DNA of 64,000 bases, taken from contig DAHYHI010000135.1 of assembly GCA_027391075.1 (NCBI GenBank), positions 65,584 through 129,583 of the forward strand, given 5' to 3'. The notes beneath the pieces were generated by a model. It was not told the origin of the DNA and did no database searches. It saw only the letters and a list, made by a program, of their open reading frames with translations. Each line of letters opens with the position of its first letter. Position 1 is the stretch's first letter. Made by a program: the position numbers and the translations under genes. The DNA is from JAJZAM01 sp027391075 (GTDB lineage Bacteria; Actinomycetota; Acidimicrobiia; Acidimicrobiales; Palsa-688). Below are positions 33,368-42,115 of the stretch, piece after piece.

Positions 33368-33919
33368 GTGGCGAAGAGTCCGGAACTGTCACCGGGGGAG
33401 TGGGCTGTCCTCGGTTTGGTAGGCGAGGGCCCGACGCACGGCTTCGCCCTAGCGCAGATCCTGGCGCCAGGCGGTGAGCTCGGGACGGTCTGGAGCATGG
33501 CCAGACCGGCGGTCTACAACGCCGTCAACAAGCTGGAGGCCCTCAGGTTGGTGCAGCCGGTGGCGGCCGAGCCGGGAACGCGAGGTCCGACCCGCACGGT
33601 GATCTCGCTCACCGACGCGGGCAGGCTGGCCCTCGACGACTGGCTCGGCCGCCCCGTGGACCACGTGCGCGACGTGCGGTCGCTTCTGCTTCTAAAGCTG
33701 GCGCTGCTTTCCCGTGCAAGATCCGATCCCGCCCCTCTCCTCGAATCCCAGCAGGCCAAGCTGGTCCGACAGGTCGCGTCGCTATCGAGGGTTCGAGACG
33801 GCGCCACTGGATTCGAGCGGGTAGTCGCACAGTGGCGCCTGTCAAGCTCCAAGGCCACCCTGGAATTCCTAAAAGCTGTGAAAGGTTGGCCGGACTTGCA
33901 AAGTAGGGCGGGGAGTTAG
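33368..33919 (+). CDS. PadR-family transcriptional regulator
   Basis: This 183-residue regulator has the PadR winged helix: SPGEWAVLGLVGEGPTHGFALAQ, then MARPAVYNAVNKLEALRLVQPV and the wing RTVISLTDAGRLALDDWL. The C-terminal half is helical and serves dimerisation. Start GTG 33368 follows a TAGCCT box by 5 bases; TTG 33350 is an alternative. The gap to the divergent hydrolase is only 8-26 bases, so the two promoters must overlap. The hydrolase is the most likely regulated neighbour. A 12-bp inverted repeat lies just after this gene. Confidence 0.88.
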   Translation: MAKSPELSPGEWAVLGLVGEGPTHGFALAQILAPGGELGTVWSMARPAVYNAVNKLEALRLVQPVAAEPGTRGPTRTVISLTDAGRLALDDWLGRPVDHVRDVRSLLLLKLALLSRARSDPAPLLESQQAKLVRQVASLSRVRDGATGFERVVAQWRLSSSKATLEFLKAVKGWPDLQSRAGS

Positions 33920-33927
33920 GAGGCCCG

Positions 33928-33956
33928 CACCAATAGTCAGAAGTTGACTATTGGTG
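33928..33956. promoter_or_regulatory. Perfect 12-bp inverted repeat before the metal-oxyanion importer
   Basis: CACCAATAGTCA (33928-33939) and TGACTATTGGTG (33945-33956) are perfect inverted copies with a 5-base spacer. The element starts 8 bases after the PadR stop and ends 4 bases before the -10-like TATGCT of the importer. No T-run follows, and the AT content is unlike a terminator. An operator covering the -35 region is the best reading, for example for a molybdate-responsive or local regulator. Confidence 0.65.
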
Positions 33957-33959
33957 GGC

Positions 33960-33965
33960 TATGCT
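33960..33965 (+). promoter_or_regulatory. Putative -10 box, leaderless importer promoter
   Basis: TATGCT is placed 6 bases before the ATG at 33972, with no Shine-Dalgarno. It lies directly beside the inverted repeat, so a bound repressor would block it. Confidence 0.5.
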
Positions 33966-33971
33966 CTGCCC

Positions 33972-34937
33972 ATGATCACACCCAAATGTTCTTCCCGTCC
34001 GAGGGTCCGAGGGGTCGCCGCCCTAGCCGCCGGCGCCGCGCTGCTGGCCTCCTGCTCGACGTCTACGACGTCCTCGTCCGCGCCTACATCCGCCCCAGCG
34101 CCCACGTCCAACGCGGCGCCGGCAAGCTCCACGGCCCCGACCGGGCGGGGCAGCGGGCCAGTAGACGTACTCTACGCCGGTTCGCTGGTGGACCTAATGG
34201 AGAAAGGCCTCGGCCCGGACTTCGACCACGCCACCGGGTTCGACTTCCAGGGTCGTTCGGGTAACGCCGGAGCCCTCGCAAACGAGATAAAAGCCAAGAC
34301 GGTCGTCGGGGACGTCTTCATCGGTGCGGCTCCCTCCAACGACGTCGCTCTCGAAGGAACGCCGAACGGCAACTGGGTTTCGTGGTACGCGACGTTCGCC
34401 GACTCGCCGCTGGTCGTCGGCTACAACCCAAACAGCCGTTTCGCAGCGGACTTCAAGACGATGCCCTGGTACAAGGTCGTGACCCAACCGGGGATCCTCG
34501 TCGGGCGCACCGACCCTGCCACCGATCCGAAAGGGGCGCTGACCGTCACGGCCCTCCAAGATGCAGCCAGCGCCCAAGGCGAACCCGCGCTCGACAAGCT
34601 AGCCACCGACAGCGCCGACGTGTACCCGGAGAACACCCTCGTAGGGCGTCTCCAAGCCGGCCAGCTCGACGCCGGCTTCTTCTACTCAGTGGAGGCCAAA
34701 GCGGGTAACTTCCCGACCGTGCCCCTAACCGGCGAGCCTGCCCCGCTCGAAGCCAAGTACACGATCACCGTCCTGGCCGGAGCCCCGCACCTTGGGGGCG
34801 CGGAAGCGTTCGTGAAGTTCCTGCTCGGGCCGACCGGCTCGGCGGACCTCGCCAAGTACGGTCTGGTCGTGTCCCACCCCGTCCCGGTGTCGGGGACTGT
34901 ACCCGCTGGCCTGTCCGGGGTACTCTCCAGGTCTTGA
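33972..34937 (+). CDS. Molybdate/tungstate ABC transporter substrate-binding lipoprotein (WtpA/ModA-like)
   Basis: This 321-residue secreted lipoprotein has a basic n-region, a hydrophobic segment and the lipobox LLASC with Cys28, then a Ser/Thr/Pro-rich linker to about residue 65. The mature part has VDVLYAGSLVDLME, DVFIGAAPSNDVALEG, LVVGYNPNS and GRTDPATDPKGALTVTAL, characteristic of the ModA/WtpA oxyanion-binding fold. ATG 33972 is chosen for its leaderless -10 box; TTG 33951 lies inside the inverted repeat. The stop overlaps the TTG start of the fused permease-ATPase (TTGA), so importer subunits are made together. Molybdate, tungstate or sulfate selectivity cannot be decided from sequence. 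Confidence 0.88.
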   Translation: MITPKCSSRPRVRGVAALAAGAALLASCSTSTTSSSAPTSAPAPTSNAAPASSTAPTGRGSGPVDVLYAGSLVDLMEKGLGPDFDHATGFDFQGRSGNAGALANEIKAKTVVGDVFIGAAPSNDVALEGTPNGNWVSWYATFADSPLVVGYNPNSRFAADFKTMPWYKVVTQPGILVGRTDPATDPKGALTVTALQDAASAQGEPALDKLATDSADVYPENTLVGRLQAGQLDAGFFYSVEAKAGNFPTVPLTGEPAPLEAKYTITVLAGAPHLGGAEAFVKFLLGPTGSADLAKYGLVVSHPVPVSGTVPAGLSGVLSRS

Positions 34938-36838
34938 AATCGCCGAGGCCGTCAGGAGCGCTGTCATGGCTGGGTGGTCTGCTCGCCGTCTACCTGGTAG
35001 TCCCGATGGCGGCATTCGCCTGGCGGCTCGTCACCTCCAACCAGCGCGGGTTCACCAGCCCCAGCCTCTGGCCGGCGCTGCGCACGTCCGTGGAGGCGGC
35101 GACGGTAGCGACAGCCATCATCGCCGTCGCCGGAATCCCCCTCGCTTTCGTCCTGGCACGCAGCCGCGGTCGCCTGGCGCGCGTCGTCGGCGCGGCCGTG
35201 GTTTTACCCCTCGCCCTTCCGCCGGTCATGGCGGGAATACTCCTCGTGTACCTCTTCGGACCCTACACGACGATAGGCCGGCTCTTCGACGGGCGTCTCG
35301 TGAGCTCACTCGCGGGCATCATCGCAGCGCAGGTGTTCGTGTCCGCGCCTTTCCTCGTGGTAGCGGCCCGTTCGGCTTTCGCCGCGGCTGACACTTCGGT
35401 CGAAGACCTTGCGGCGACGCTGGGGCACGGGCCAATCGCACGTTTTTGGAAGGTGAGCCTGCCAGTAGCCGGGCCGGCGATCCGAGCGGGCCTGCTCCTG
35501 GCTTGGCTGCGAGCCATCGGCGAGTACGGGGCGAACGTGGTAGTCGCCTACCATCCCTTCACCATCCCCGTCTACACCTACGTCCAGTTCTCCGGGGCCG
35601 GAATACCAGACACGCAAGCCCCGACCGTGCTCGTGCTCGTCGCTGCTGGTGTCGCCACGGCGCTTTTCTCAGCGCGAAGGCCGGCGTTTCTGCGTCGCAG
35701 GGTCGAAGACCCCGAGCCGGTCGCGCCGGGGAGGTCCACTCCGGCGGCCGTGGACTTGGATCTCGACGTCGAGGTGGGCTCTTTCGCTCTTCGTGTCGCT
35801 TACAAGTCGGCAAGCCACCGCCTCGCCATCCTTGGGCCGTCGGGGTCGGGCAAGTCGTTGACCCTCAAGTCGATCGCGGGCCTTCTCGGTGCTGGCTCTG
35901 CCAGGGTGCGCTTCTCGGGTCTTGACGTGACCGACCAGCCGGCGGAGAGACGGGGTGTCGGCTACGTACCCCAGGGTCACGGTCTCGTCCCCACGTTGAC
36001 AGTGCGGGATCAGGCGCGCTTCGGTGTCGCCGCGCGGGCCGAAGTTGCTGCTTGGTGGGTGCAGCGTCTGGGGTTGGCCGGCCTCGAGGACCGCTACCCT
36101 CACCAACTGTCGGGCGGCCAGAGGCAGAGGGTGAGTTTCGCTGCGGCCCTGTCGTCGGGCCCGCGGGTCGTGCTTCTCGACGAGCCTTTCTCGGCTCTCG
36201 ACACGCCCGTGAGGAACCAACTTCGCCGCGAGCTGCGCAAGCTTCAGCGGGAGAACGACCTGTCGACTGTGCTGGTCACGCACGACCCCGCGGAGGCGGC
36301 GATCCTGGCCGACGAGGTGATCGTGCTCGAAGCGGGTCGGGTCCTACAAGCCGGGGCGGTGGGGGAGGTGTTCCGTTACCCGGCGTCGGCTGAGGTGGCG
36401 AGGCTCGTCGGAGTCGAGAACGTCCTCGAAGGCGTCGCCTCGCCTCCGGGGACTCTGGTCGCCGGCAACGCAGCCTTCCCGGCCGACGTGAGCGGGTTCG
36501 CGCCGGGGGACAGGGTGTCGTGGGCGGTGCGCCCAGAAGACGTCGAGGTCTACCCGGTCGGGACGGTTTCCGCATCGCCCGCCTCCGGGAGGACTCAAAC
36601 CGGGGTGATCGTGGATGTCACCGACTTCGCGGTGAACCGGCAGGTGCTGATCCGCTTGGAAGGTGGCGTCGAGATCCTCTCGCGGGTCTCCCCCGCCTCC
36701 ACCAGAGGAGACCCCGATCGCACTATTTCCTTCGAGTCGCCGTATCGAATGGTCGACGGCGGACGATGCGAAGTGCGTATCGCCCTGGGGAAGATCCGCG
36801 TCTGGCCGTTTACGCCGGAGGACCCGCCGTCAGAGTGA
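34934..36838 (+). CDS. Fused ABC permease-ATPase, molybdate/tungstate importer (ModB-ModC type)
   Basis: This 634-residue protein joins two normally separate subunits. Residues about 1-245 form a ModB/WtpB-like permease with five or six helices and the EAA-type loop AATLGHGPIARFWKVSLPVAGPAI. Residues about 275-500 are the ATPase: Walker A GPSGSGKS (near 301-308), Q-loop VPQGHGL, signature LSGGQRQR, Walker B VVLLDEPFSALD and the H-switch VLVTHD. Residues about 520-634 are TOBE-like, the usual oxyanion-sensing regulatory domain. The TTG start overlaps the lipoprotein gene. The last 29 bases overlap the convergent protease gene. Confidence 0.92.
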   Translation: MKSPRPSGALSWLGGLLAVYLVVPMAAFAWRLVTSNQRGFTSPSLWPALRTSVEAATVATAIIAVAGIPLAFVLARSRGRLARVVGAAVVLPLALPPVMAGILLVYLFGPYTTIGRLFDGRLVSSLAGIIAAQVFVSAPFLVVAARSAFAAADTSVEDLAATLGHGPIARFWKVSLPVAGPAIRAGLLLAWLRAIGEYGANVVVAYHPFTIPVYTYVQFSGAGIPDTQAPTVLVLVAAGVATALFSARRPAFLRRRVEDPEPVAPGRSTPAAVDLDLDVEVGSFALRVAYKSASHRLAILGPSGSGKSLTLKSIAGLLGAGSARVRFSGLDVTDQPAERRGVGYVPQGHGLVPTLTVRDQARFGVAARAEVAAWWVQRLGLAGLEDRYPHQLSGGQRQRVSFAAALSSGPRVVLLDEPFSALDTPVRNQLRRELRKLQRENDLSTVLVTHDPAEAAILADEVIVLEAGRVLQAGAVGEVFRYPASAEVARLVGVENVLEGVASPPGTLVAGNAAFPADVSGFAPGDRVSWAVRPEDVEVYPVGTVSASPASGRTQTGVIVDVTDFAVNRQVLIRLEGGVEILSRVSPASTRGDPDRTISFESPYRMVDGGRCEVRIALGKIRVWPFTPEDPPSE

Positions 36839-38093
36839 CGGTTGCTGTCTCGGTCTGGCCAGCAGGCGTGGTCCAGGTAAGGCTCACGGACTGGCCGGGC
36901 TTCTCGGATGCGATATCGGTGCTCAACACGCTCGGTGAACTGACAGCTTGGCCGTTGAGGGCGGTGATCACGTCGCCGGTGCCCAAGCCGGCGTTGGCTG
37001 CGGCGTAGCCGGGTATTACCCCGGCTACCGTCGCTCCGCTGGCAACCTGGGGGGTCTGCGAAAGCGGTGAGTTGCCGAATACGAACGCACCGGGATTAGC
37101 GGACTCGCTGGAGGATCCGATTAGGACGCCGAGGAAGGCGGTCGGTCCGACGTGTATCGACGCCGTCGAGTCGCCGGCGAGGATGGAGCGGGCTATTGAC
37201 ATAGCGTCGTTTATAGGGATGGCGTAACCTTGGCTCACAGATGCTTGAAGTTGGTTTCCTGCTGCTGCAGCGGTGTCCAACCCGATCACGTGTCCCGAAG
37301 CGTCCACAAGCGGACCGCCGGAGTCGCCTGGCTCGATAGCAGCGTTGGTCTCGATCATCCCGGTCAGATGCTCTGCCACACCATCAAGGGAGTCGGAGGC
37401 TGTGATCGACTGATCCAGGGCGGTGACAGAACCTCCCGCAGTGCTCGGAGTGCCGCCAACACCGCCGGCGTTGCCTATTGCGACGACAGGGAGCCCGACT
37501 CGCGCCGACGACGAGTTCCCTATGGACGCCGTCTGAAGTCCCGAAGCACCTTGGAGTTGAAGGACCGCAACGTCCTTGGCAGCGTCGTAGCCGATCACGG
37601 TCGCGGGGTAGGTCCGCCCGTTGCCGAGATCCGTGACGGTAATAGAAGTAGCACCGTTGATCACGTGGTTATTGGTGAGCACAATCCCGTTCGAAGACAG
37701 GACTATTCCCGTCCCTGCTCCCGACGCTTGCTGGTAAGTGAAAGTCGAGTTCACGTCGACCAGGCCCGGGTCCACTTTCGACGCGATGGCCGACACGTCG
37801 GTCGGACTGCCCTGGCCTGCGACAGAAGACGTTCCCGATCCGCTGACACCGCTCGAACTTGACGGAGAAGTACTGGACCCCGACGAGCCGGAACTGTTGG
37901 ACAGTGGCGCCGCAGCTGAGCGTGTAGCAGACGACGGCCACAGTATGTGACCTGCCACCGTTCCGGCGCCGACCGTGGCGATCACGGCTGCGACTGCCAC
38001 GGCCGGTCGGGTGCGCCGCCGGTGTTGCGAAGAGGTGGACGGTCCTTGGGAAGGAAACTGCGAGTCGTATGGCTGTCCTGGGGTGTAACTCAT
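36810..38093 (-). CDS. HtrA/DegP-like serine protease with PDZ domain
   Basis: This 427-residue membrane-anchored protease degrades or refolds misfolded exported proteins. A cytoplasmic Gln/Ser/Pro-rich head, one anchor helix (about 31-52) and a Ser/Gly linker to about 98 precede a trypsin-like domain with the triad His143 (TNNHV), Asp174 (KDVAVL) and Ser258 (GDSGGPL). A C-terminal PDZ domain begins near 320 (FLGVLIG...GLGTGDVITALNG). Order and size fit mycobacterial PepD/HtrA. The ATG at 38093 follows AGGACGG. The 3' end overlaps the fused ABC gene by 29 bases, so the two transcripts are antisense to each other there. Confidence 0.93.
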   Translation of the reverse strand: MSYTPGQPYDSQFPSQGPSTSSQHRRRTRPAVAVAAVIATVGAGTVAGHILWPSSATRSAAAPLSNSSGSSGSSTSPSSSSGVSGSGTSSVAGQGSPTDVSAIASKVDPGLVDVNSTFTYQQASGAGTGIVLSSNGIVLTNNHVINGATSITVTDLGNGRTYPATVIGYDAAKDVAVLQLQGASGLQTASIGNSSSARVGLPVVAIGNAGGVGGTPSTAGGSVTALDQSITASDSLDGVAEHLTGMIETNAAIEPGDSGGPLVDASGHVIGLDTAAAAGNQLQASVSQGYAIPINDAMSIARSILAGDSTASIHVGPTAFLGVLIGSSSESANPGAFVFGNSPLSQTPQVASGATVAGVIPGYAAANAGLGTGDVITALNGQAVSSPSVLSTDIASEKPGQSVSLTWTTPAGQTETATVTLTAGPPA

Positions 38094-38170
38094 GTCGCCG
38101 TCCTGTTCTGCTAGAAGCTCACTTGTCGATCTCTACATCAACCAGGATGCGCTTCGAGGCTGTGGGTTGC

Positions 38171-39691
38171 TTAGGACGACGTTGAGAAGCTCCTGAGATC
38201 TCCGGGCGGCCGCTCGGCGGCTGGCGCCGGCGAGCGGAGCTTAGGCACTACGAACGCCGCTACGAACCCGGCCGCGCACACGAAGGCGGCGACCTCGAAG
38301 GCCCTTACGAACCCCGAATCGGTTGCAGCCAGAACCGTTCGACTCAACCCTGCCTCAGCAGCTCTGTTGGAGTGCAGCAGTGAGTTGGTCCGGTCGGTCG
38401 CGATTGTGGCCAGTACTGCCAGTCCGAGAGACCCACCGACCTGGCGGGACGTGTTGAGCACGCCGGAGGCTAGGCCGGCTTCGTGGCGTGGCACCCCGGC
38501 GGTCGCAGCCGAAGCCAGGGGTGTGAACAGCAGCCCGAGGGCGAGCGAGATGATACAGCCGGGCCCGAACACGTGAGCCCAGTACTGGCCGTGCACGCTG
38601 ATCTCCGACAGCCATAAGAACCCGGCGGTGGCAGCGACGGTTCCCGCTAGCAGCAAAGGGCGAGCACCTATGCGGGGCAGCAGGCGCGAGCTCGTCTGCG
38701 CACCGATAATGATGGTCACCGCCATTGGCAGGAAAGCCATGCCGGCCCGAAGGGCTCCATAGCCGAGGACGTCTTGGAGGTACAAAGACAAGAAGTACCA
38801 CATTGCGAAGAAGGCGGCACCGACTAAGAACATGACCAGGTTCGCCCCCCACACCGAACGGGAGCGGAACAGCCCGAGCGGGACCAGCGGGTTGGATGGG
38901 AAGCGGGCTTCGTAGACGACGAAACCGACGAGCGCGAGTGCGGCCACCCCCAGAAAAGCGAGGGTCTGCGCTGACCCCCATGCGTGCGTGGATGTCCCGA
39001 CTATGGCGTAGACCAAAGCGCTCAGGCCACCAGTAACGGCTATCGCCCCTACGACGTCGAGTTTCGGCCTGGTACCGTCGGCGTTGTGGCCTTTAGCCTC
39101 GGTTAGGTATCCCAACGCAGCGACGGTAGCGACGACGCCCACCGGGATGTTCACGAACAGGACCCAACGCCACGACAGTTCAGCTGTGAGGACGCCGCCG
39201 AGTATCGAGCCTGCCGCCCCGCCGGCGCCGGCAACGGCACTCCATATCCCAAGAGCCCGGGGTAGGTGTTTTCCGGAGAAGGTGGTCACGAGGATGGTGA
39301 GAGTCGCCGGGGAGAGGATCGCGCCTCCGACGCCTTGCGCGGCCCGGGCGATCGTCAACCAGGTCGAGTCTTGCGCCAGGCCACCGGCGAGGCTCGCCGC
39401 GCTGAAGAGCCACAAGCCGGCCATGTACACGCGCCGCCGTCCAAAGATGTCGGCAGCTCTGCCTCCCAGCAGGAGGAAGCCGGCGAAGGTGAGCACGTAA
39501 GCGTTCACCACCCACTGCAAGCCAGAGGCACTGTAGTGCAGGTCGCGTCCGATGGAGGGCAGCGCGACATTGACTATCGACACGTCGAGGACCACCATGA
39601 ACTGCGCTAAGCAGGCGATGGCCAACACCATCCCGTCATGTGACCGGCGTGCCGAGGTGTTCGAGGGCGCGACTTGCTCGGACTCTGCCAT
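38171..39691 (-). CDS. MFS DHA2-family (EmrB/QacA) drug exporter
   Basis: This 506-residue 14-helix major-facilitator exporter has the family's first helix VVLDVSIVNVALPSIGRDL, LGGRAADIFGRRRVYMAG (motif A), and the motif C block GIWSAVAGAGGAAGSILGGVL followed by SWRWVLFVNIPVGV. Proton-driven export of hydrophobic drugs or endogenous lipids is expected; the substrate is unknown. ATG 39691 is close behind AGGA. It is divergent from an MMPL transporter across 200 bases with two palindromic sites, and no regulator is adjacent. Confidence 0.9.
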   Translation of the reverse strand: MAESEQVAPSNTSARRSHDGMVLAIACLAQFMVVLDVSIVNVALPSIGRDLHYSASGLQWVVNAYVLTFAGFLLLGGRAADIFGRRRVYMAGLWLFSAASLAGGLAQDSTWLTIARAAQGVGGAILSPATLTILVTTFSGKHLPRALGIWSAVAGAGGAAGSILGGVLTAELSWRWVLFVNIPVGVVATVAALGYLTEAKGHNADGTRPKLDVVGAIAVTGGLSALVYAIVGTSTHAWGSAQTLAFLGVAALALVGFVVYEARFPSNPLVPLGLFRSRSVWGANLVMFLVGAAFFAMWYFLSLYLQDVLGYGALRAGMAFLPMAVTIIIGAQTSSRLLPRIGARPLLLAGTVAATAGFLWLSEISVHGQYWAHVFGPGCIISLALGLLFTPLASAATAGVPRHEAGLASGVLNTSRQVGGSLGLAVLATIATDRTNSLLHSNRAAEAGLSRTVLAATDSGFVRAFEVAAFVCAAGFVAAFVVPKLRSPAPAAERPPGDLRSFSTSS

Positions 39692-39798
39692 GTCCTGAGA
39701 CGAACGCCCCAGGCGGGCTTTATCTTCCCTCAGGCCCAGCTTTTCGCGAGGGGAGCGGCGACAGCAGCGGTCACGTAGCGGGCGGCGGCCTTTCGCTC

Positions 39799-39808
39799 CT
39801 GGTACCAG
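39799..39808. promoter_or_regulatory. CTGGTACCAG palindrome in the DHA2-MMPL divergent region
   Basis: This is a perfect 10-bp palindrome. A second dyad, GTGCC-GACT-GGCAC, lies at 39850-39863. Both sit between two divergent exporter genes, where a shared operator would be expected. No regulator gene is next to them. Confidence 0.35.
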
Positions 39809-39891
39809 TAAGTTCCCGAGCGGCTGTATCGTAGAGGTCGAAAAGGCGTGTGCCGACTGGCACCGCGCGACCTCGGAGGTAGAGCACAGAA

Positions 39892-42084
39892 GTGTCCGAT
39901 CTTGCGCGGTGGTGCTTCAGGCACCGCCGGATAGTCCTGCTGGCGTGGATCCTCGCGCTCGTCGTTACAGCGGCCGCTAGTCGCTCCGCGGGGTCCAGTT
40001 TCGCAACCAAGTTCCAGCTGCCGAGCACCCAGTCCGCGCAGGCTCTCAACCTGCTTCAAAAGGATTTCCCCGCCGCGTCGGGTAGCTCCGATCAGATAGT
40101 CGTGGCCACACAGTCGGGGACGGTCACCGACCCGGCCGTCAAGGCGGTCGTGTCGAAGATGCTCTCGCAAGTGGCCTCCCTGCCCGATGTAAGGGCTGTC
40201 AACAGCCCTTACGCCCCGTCGGGGCGACAGCAAGTCAGCAAGGACGCGAAGGTCGCGTTTGCCACCGTCGTCTTCGACGGCCAGGTCGGATCCAACCCGA
40301 AAGCCGACGTCGCGAGGGTAGTGTCGACGGCTGAGGCGGCACGGGGGTCGAACCTCCAGGTGGCGCTCGGTGGCCAGGACATAGAGCAACTAAACAGCCA
40401 GGCAGGGTCATCGAGCACGATCGCAGGCGTAATCTTCGCGCTGATAGTTCTGGGTCTGGCCTTCGGAGCTTTATTCTCCGCCCTGCTGCCGATCATTACC
40501 GCTCTGATAGCCATAGGCATTGGCACGAGCATCACGACTCTTCTTAGTCACGTGCTGTCGATAGCGGACTTCGCAACCCTGCTCGGGGTGCTCATCGGAC
40601 TTGGGGTCGGGGTCGACTACTCGCTTTTCATTCTCACGCGGCACCGCAGCGCCCTCAAAGCGGGCAAGGGTATAGAAGCGGCGGCTGTCGAGGCGATCAA
40701 CACCTCTGGAAGGGCGGTGTTCTTCGCTGGTCTCACGGTCTGTATCGCCTTGATGGGTCAGTTCGTGCTCGGACTTTCCTTCCTCTACGGTTTGGCTATC
40801 TCGGCGTCGGTGACGGTGCTTCTCACTATGTTCGCGTCGATCACGCTTCTGCCGGCGCTGCTCGGGTTCTTCGGGCCGAAAGTTCTTAGCAGGCGTGAGC
40901 GTCGCCGTCTCTTGGCGCAGGGTCCCGAAGTGGATCACGTGTCGGGGTTTTGGAACCGCTGGTCGACTTTCATAGAACGCCGCCCGACTCTACCGGCGGT
41001 TATAGCGCTGCTAGCGGTCGTGGCTATAGGGCTACCGATCTTCACTTTGCGCCTTGGGCTTGACGACGCGAGCAGCGACCCGCCCGGCTCGACCACACTC
41101 GCCGCTTACCATCTCCTAGCGCAAGGTTTCGGACCCGGTTTCAACGGTCCTCTATTGCTGGTCGCCCAGCTCCCAAGCCCTGCCGACAAGGCGGCGTTCG
41201 CGGCGGTAACCCGCGACGTTGCGGGTGTCCCGGGTGTCGTCTCGGTCGCTCCGGCCGTCACCAACCCGGCTGGCACGGTCGCCATAGCCACCGTGTACCC
41301 CTCGACCAGTCCTCAGGCAGCAAAGACGACCGTGCTGGTAAACCACCTACGCTCGGACGTGATACCAAAAGCGGAAGCAGGCAGCGGCCTAGACGTGCTA
41401 GTAGGAGGCCAGACGGCGATCCAGACAGACTTCGCGCACGTCTTGGCGTCCAAACTGATCTACTTCGTGTTGGCGGTCGTGGTGCTCGGATTCATCTTGC
41501 TGATGGCTGTCTTCCGCAGCCTGGTCGTCCCGCTCGTGGCGTCGGTGATGAACATTCTCTCCGTGGGCGCGTCCTTGGGAATTCTGAACGCCGTCTTCGA
41601 GTGGGGATGGGGTCACTCCCTTTTCCGCATATCGTCGAAGGTGCCGGTCGAAGTGTTCCTTCCCGTGATCTTGCTGTCGATCCTCTTCGGGCTCTCAATG
41701 GACTACGAGGTGTTCCTGGTGAGCCGGATGCGCGAGGAGTGGGTGGCTCACCGTGACGCCTCAAGAGCAGTGACGGTCGGCCAGTCCGCAACCGGGCGGG
41801 TGATAACGGCTGCTGCGACGATCATGATCTTGGTCTTCGCCTCATTCGCCCTAGGTAACAACGTGGTGATCAAACAGTTCGGCATCGGGCTCGCAGGAGC
41901 GATCCTTGTCGACGCTTTCATTATCCGCACGGTGCTCGTCCCTGCGACCATGCACTTGCTTGGCGACGCGAACTGGTGGCTCCCCGGATGGTTGGACAGG
42001 CTGATCCCCCACCTCAACGTGGAGGGAGTCGAGCGGCCGGGTGCATCCGACGCGGATGACGAACCGGTCCTCGTAGCGCCCTGA
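39892..42084 (+). CDS. MMPL/RND-family transporter
   Basis: This 730-residue membrane protein has two repeats of the RND fold. Each has one helix, a large extracytoplasmic loop (about 35-170 and 385-515) and a cluster of five or six helices. Motifs are GVGVDYSLFILTRHR in the first half and FGLSMDYEVFLVSRMREEW in the second, both with the Asp-Tyr pairs used for proton coupling in MmpL3-like proteins. Actinobacterial relatives export lipids or act in envelope building and drug efflux. GTG 39892 has GGAGGTAG upstream. It ends 31 bases from the convergent AtuA gene. Confidence 0.92.
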   Translation: MSDLARWCFRHRRIVLLAWILALVVTAAASRSAGSSFATKFQLPSTQSAQALNLLQKDFPAASGSSDQIVVATQSGTVTDPAVKAVVSKMLSQVASLPDVRAVNSPYAPSGRQQVSKDAKVAFATVVFDGQVGSNPKADVARVVSTAEAARGSNLQVALGGQDIEQLNSQAGSSSTIAGVIFALIVLGLAFGALFSALLPIITALIAIGIGTSITTLLSHVLSIADFATLLGVLIGLGVGVDYSLFILTRHRSALKAGKGIEAAAVEAINTSGRAVFFAGLTVCIALMGQFVLGLSFLYGLAISASVTVLLTMFASITLLPALLGFFGPKVLSRRERRRLLAQGPEVDHVSGFWNRWSTFIERRPTLPAVIALLAVVAIGLPIFTLRLGLDDASSDPPGSTTLAAYHLLAQGFGPGFNGPLLLVAQLPSPADKAAFAAVTRDVAGVPGVVSVAPAVTNPAGTVAIATVYPSTSPQAAKTTVLVNHLRSDVIPKAEAGSGLDVLVGGQTAIQTDFAHVLASKLIYFVLAVVVLGFILLMAVFRSLVVPLVASVMNILSVGASLGILNAVFEWGWGHSLFRISSKVPVEVFLPVILLSILFGLSMDYEVFLVSRMREEWVAHRDASRAVTVGQSATGRVITAAATIMILVFASFALGNNVVIKQFGIGLAGAILVDAFIIRTVLVPATMHLLGDANWWLPGWLDRLIPHLNVEGVERPGASDADDEPVLVAP

Positions 42085-42115
42085 GCGGCTGTTGGCGGTT
42101 CAGCCGGCCTCTGGC

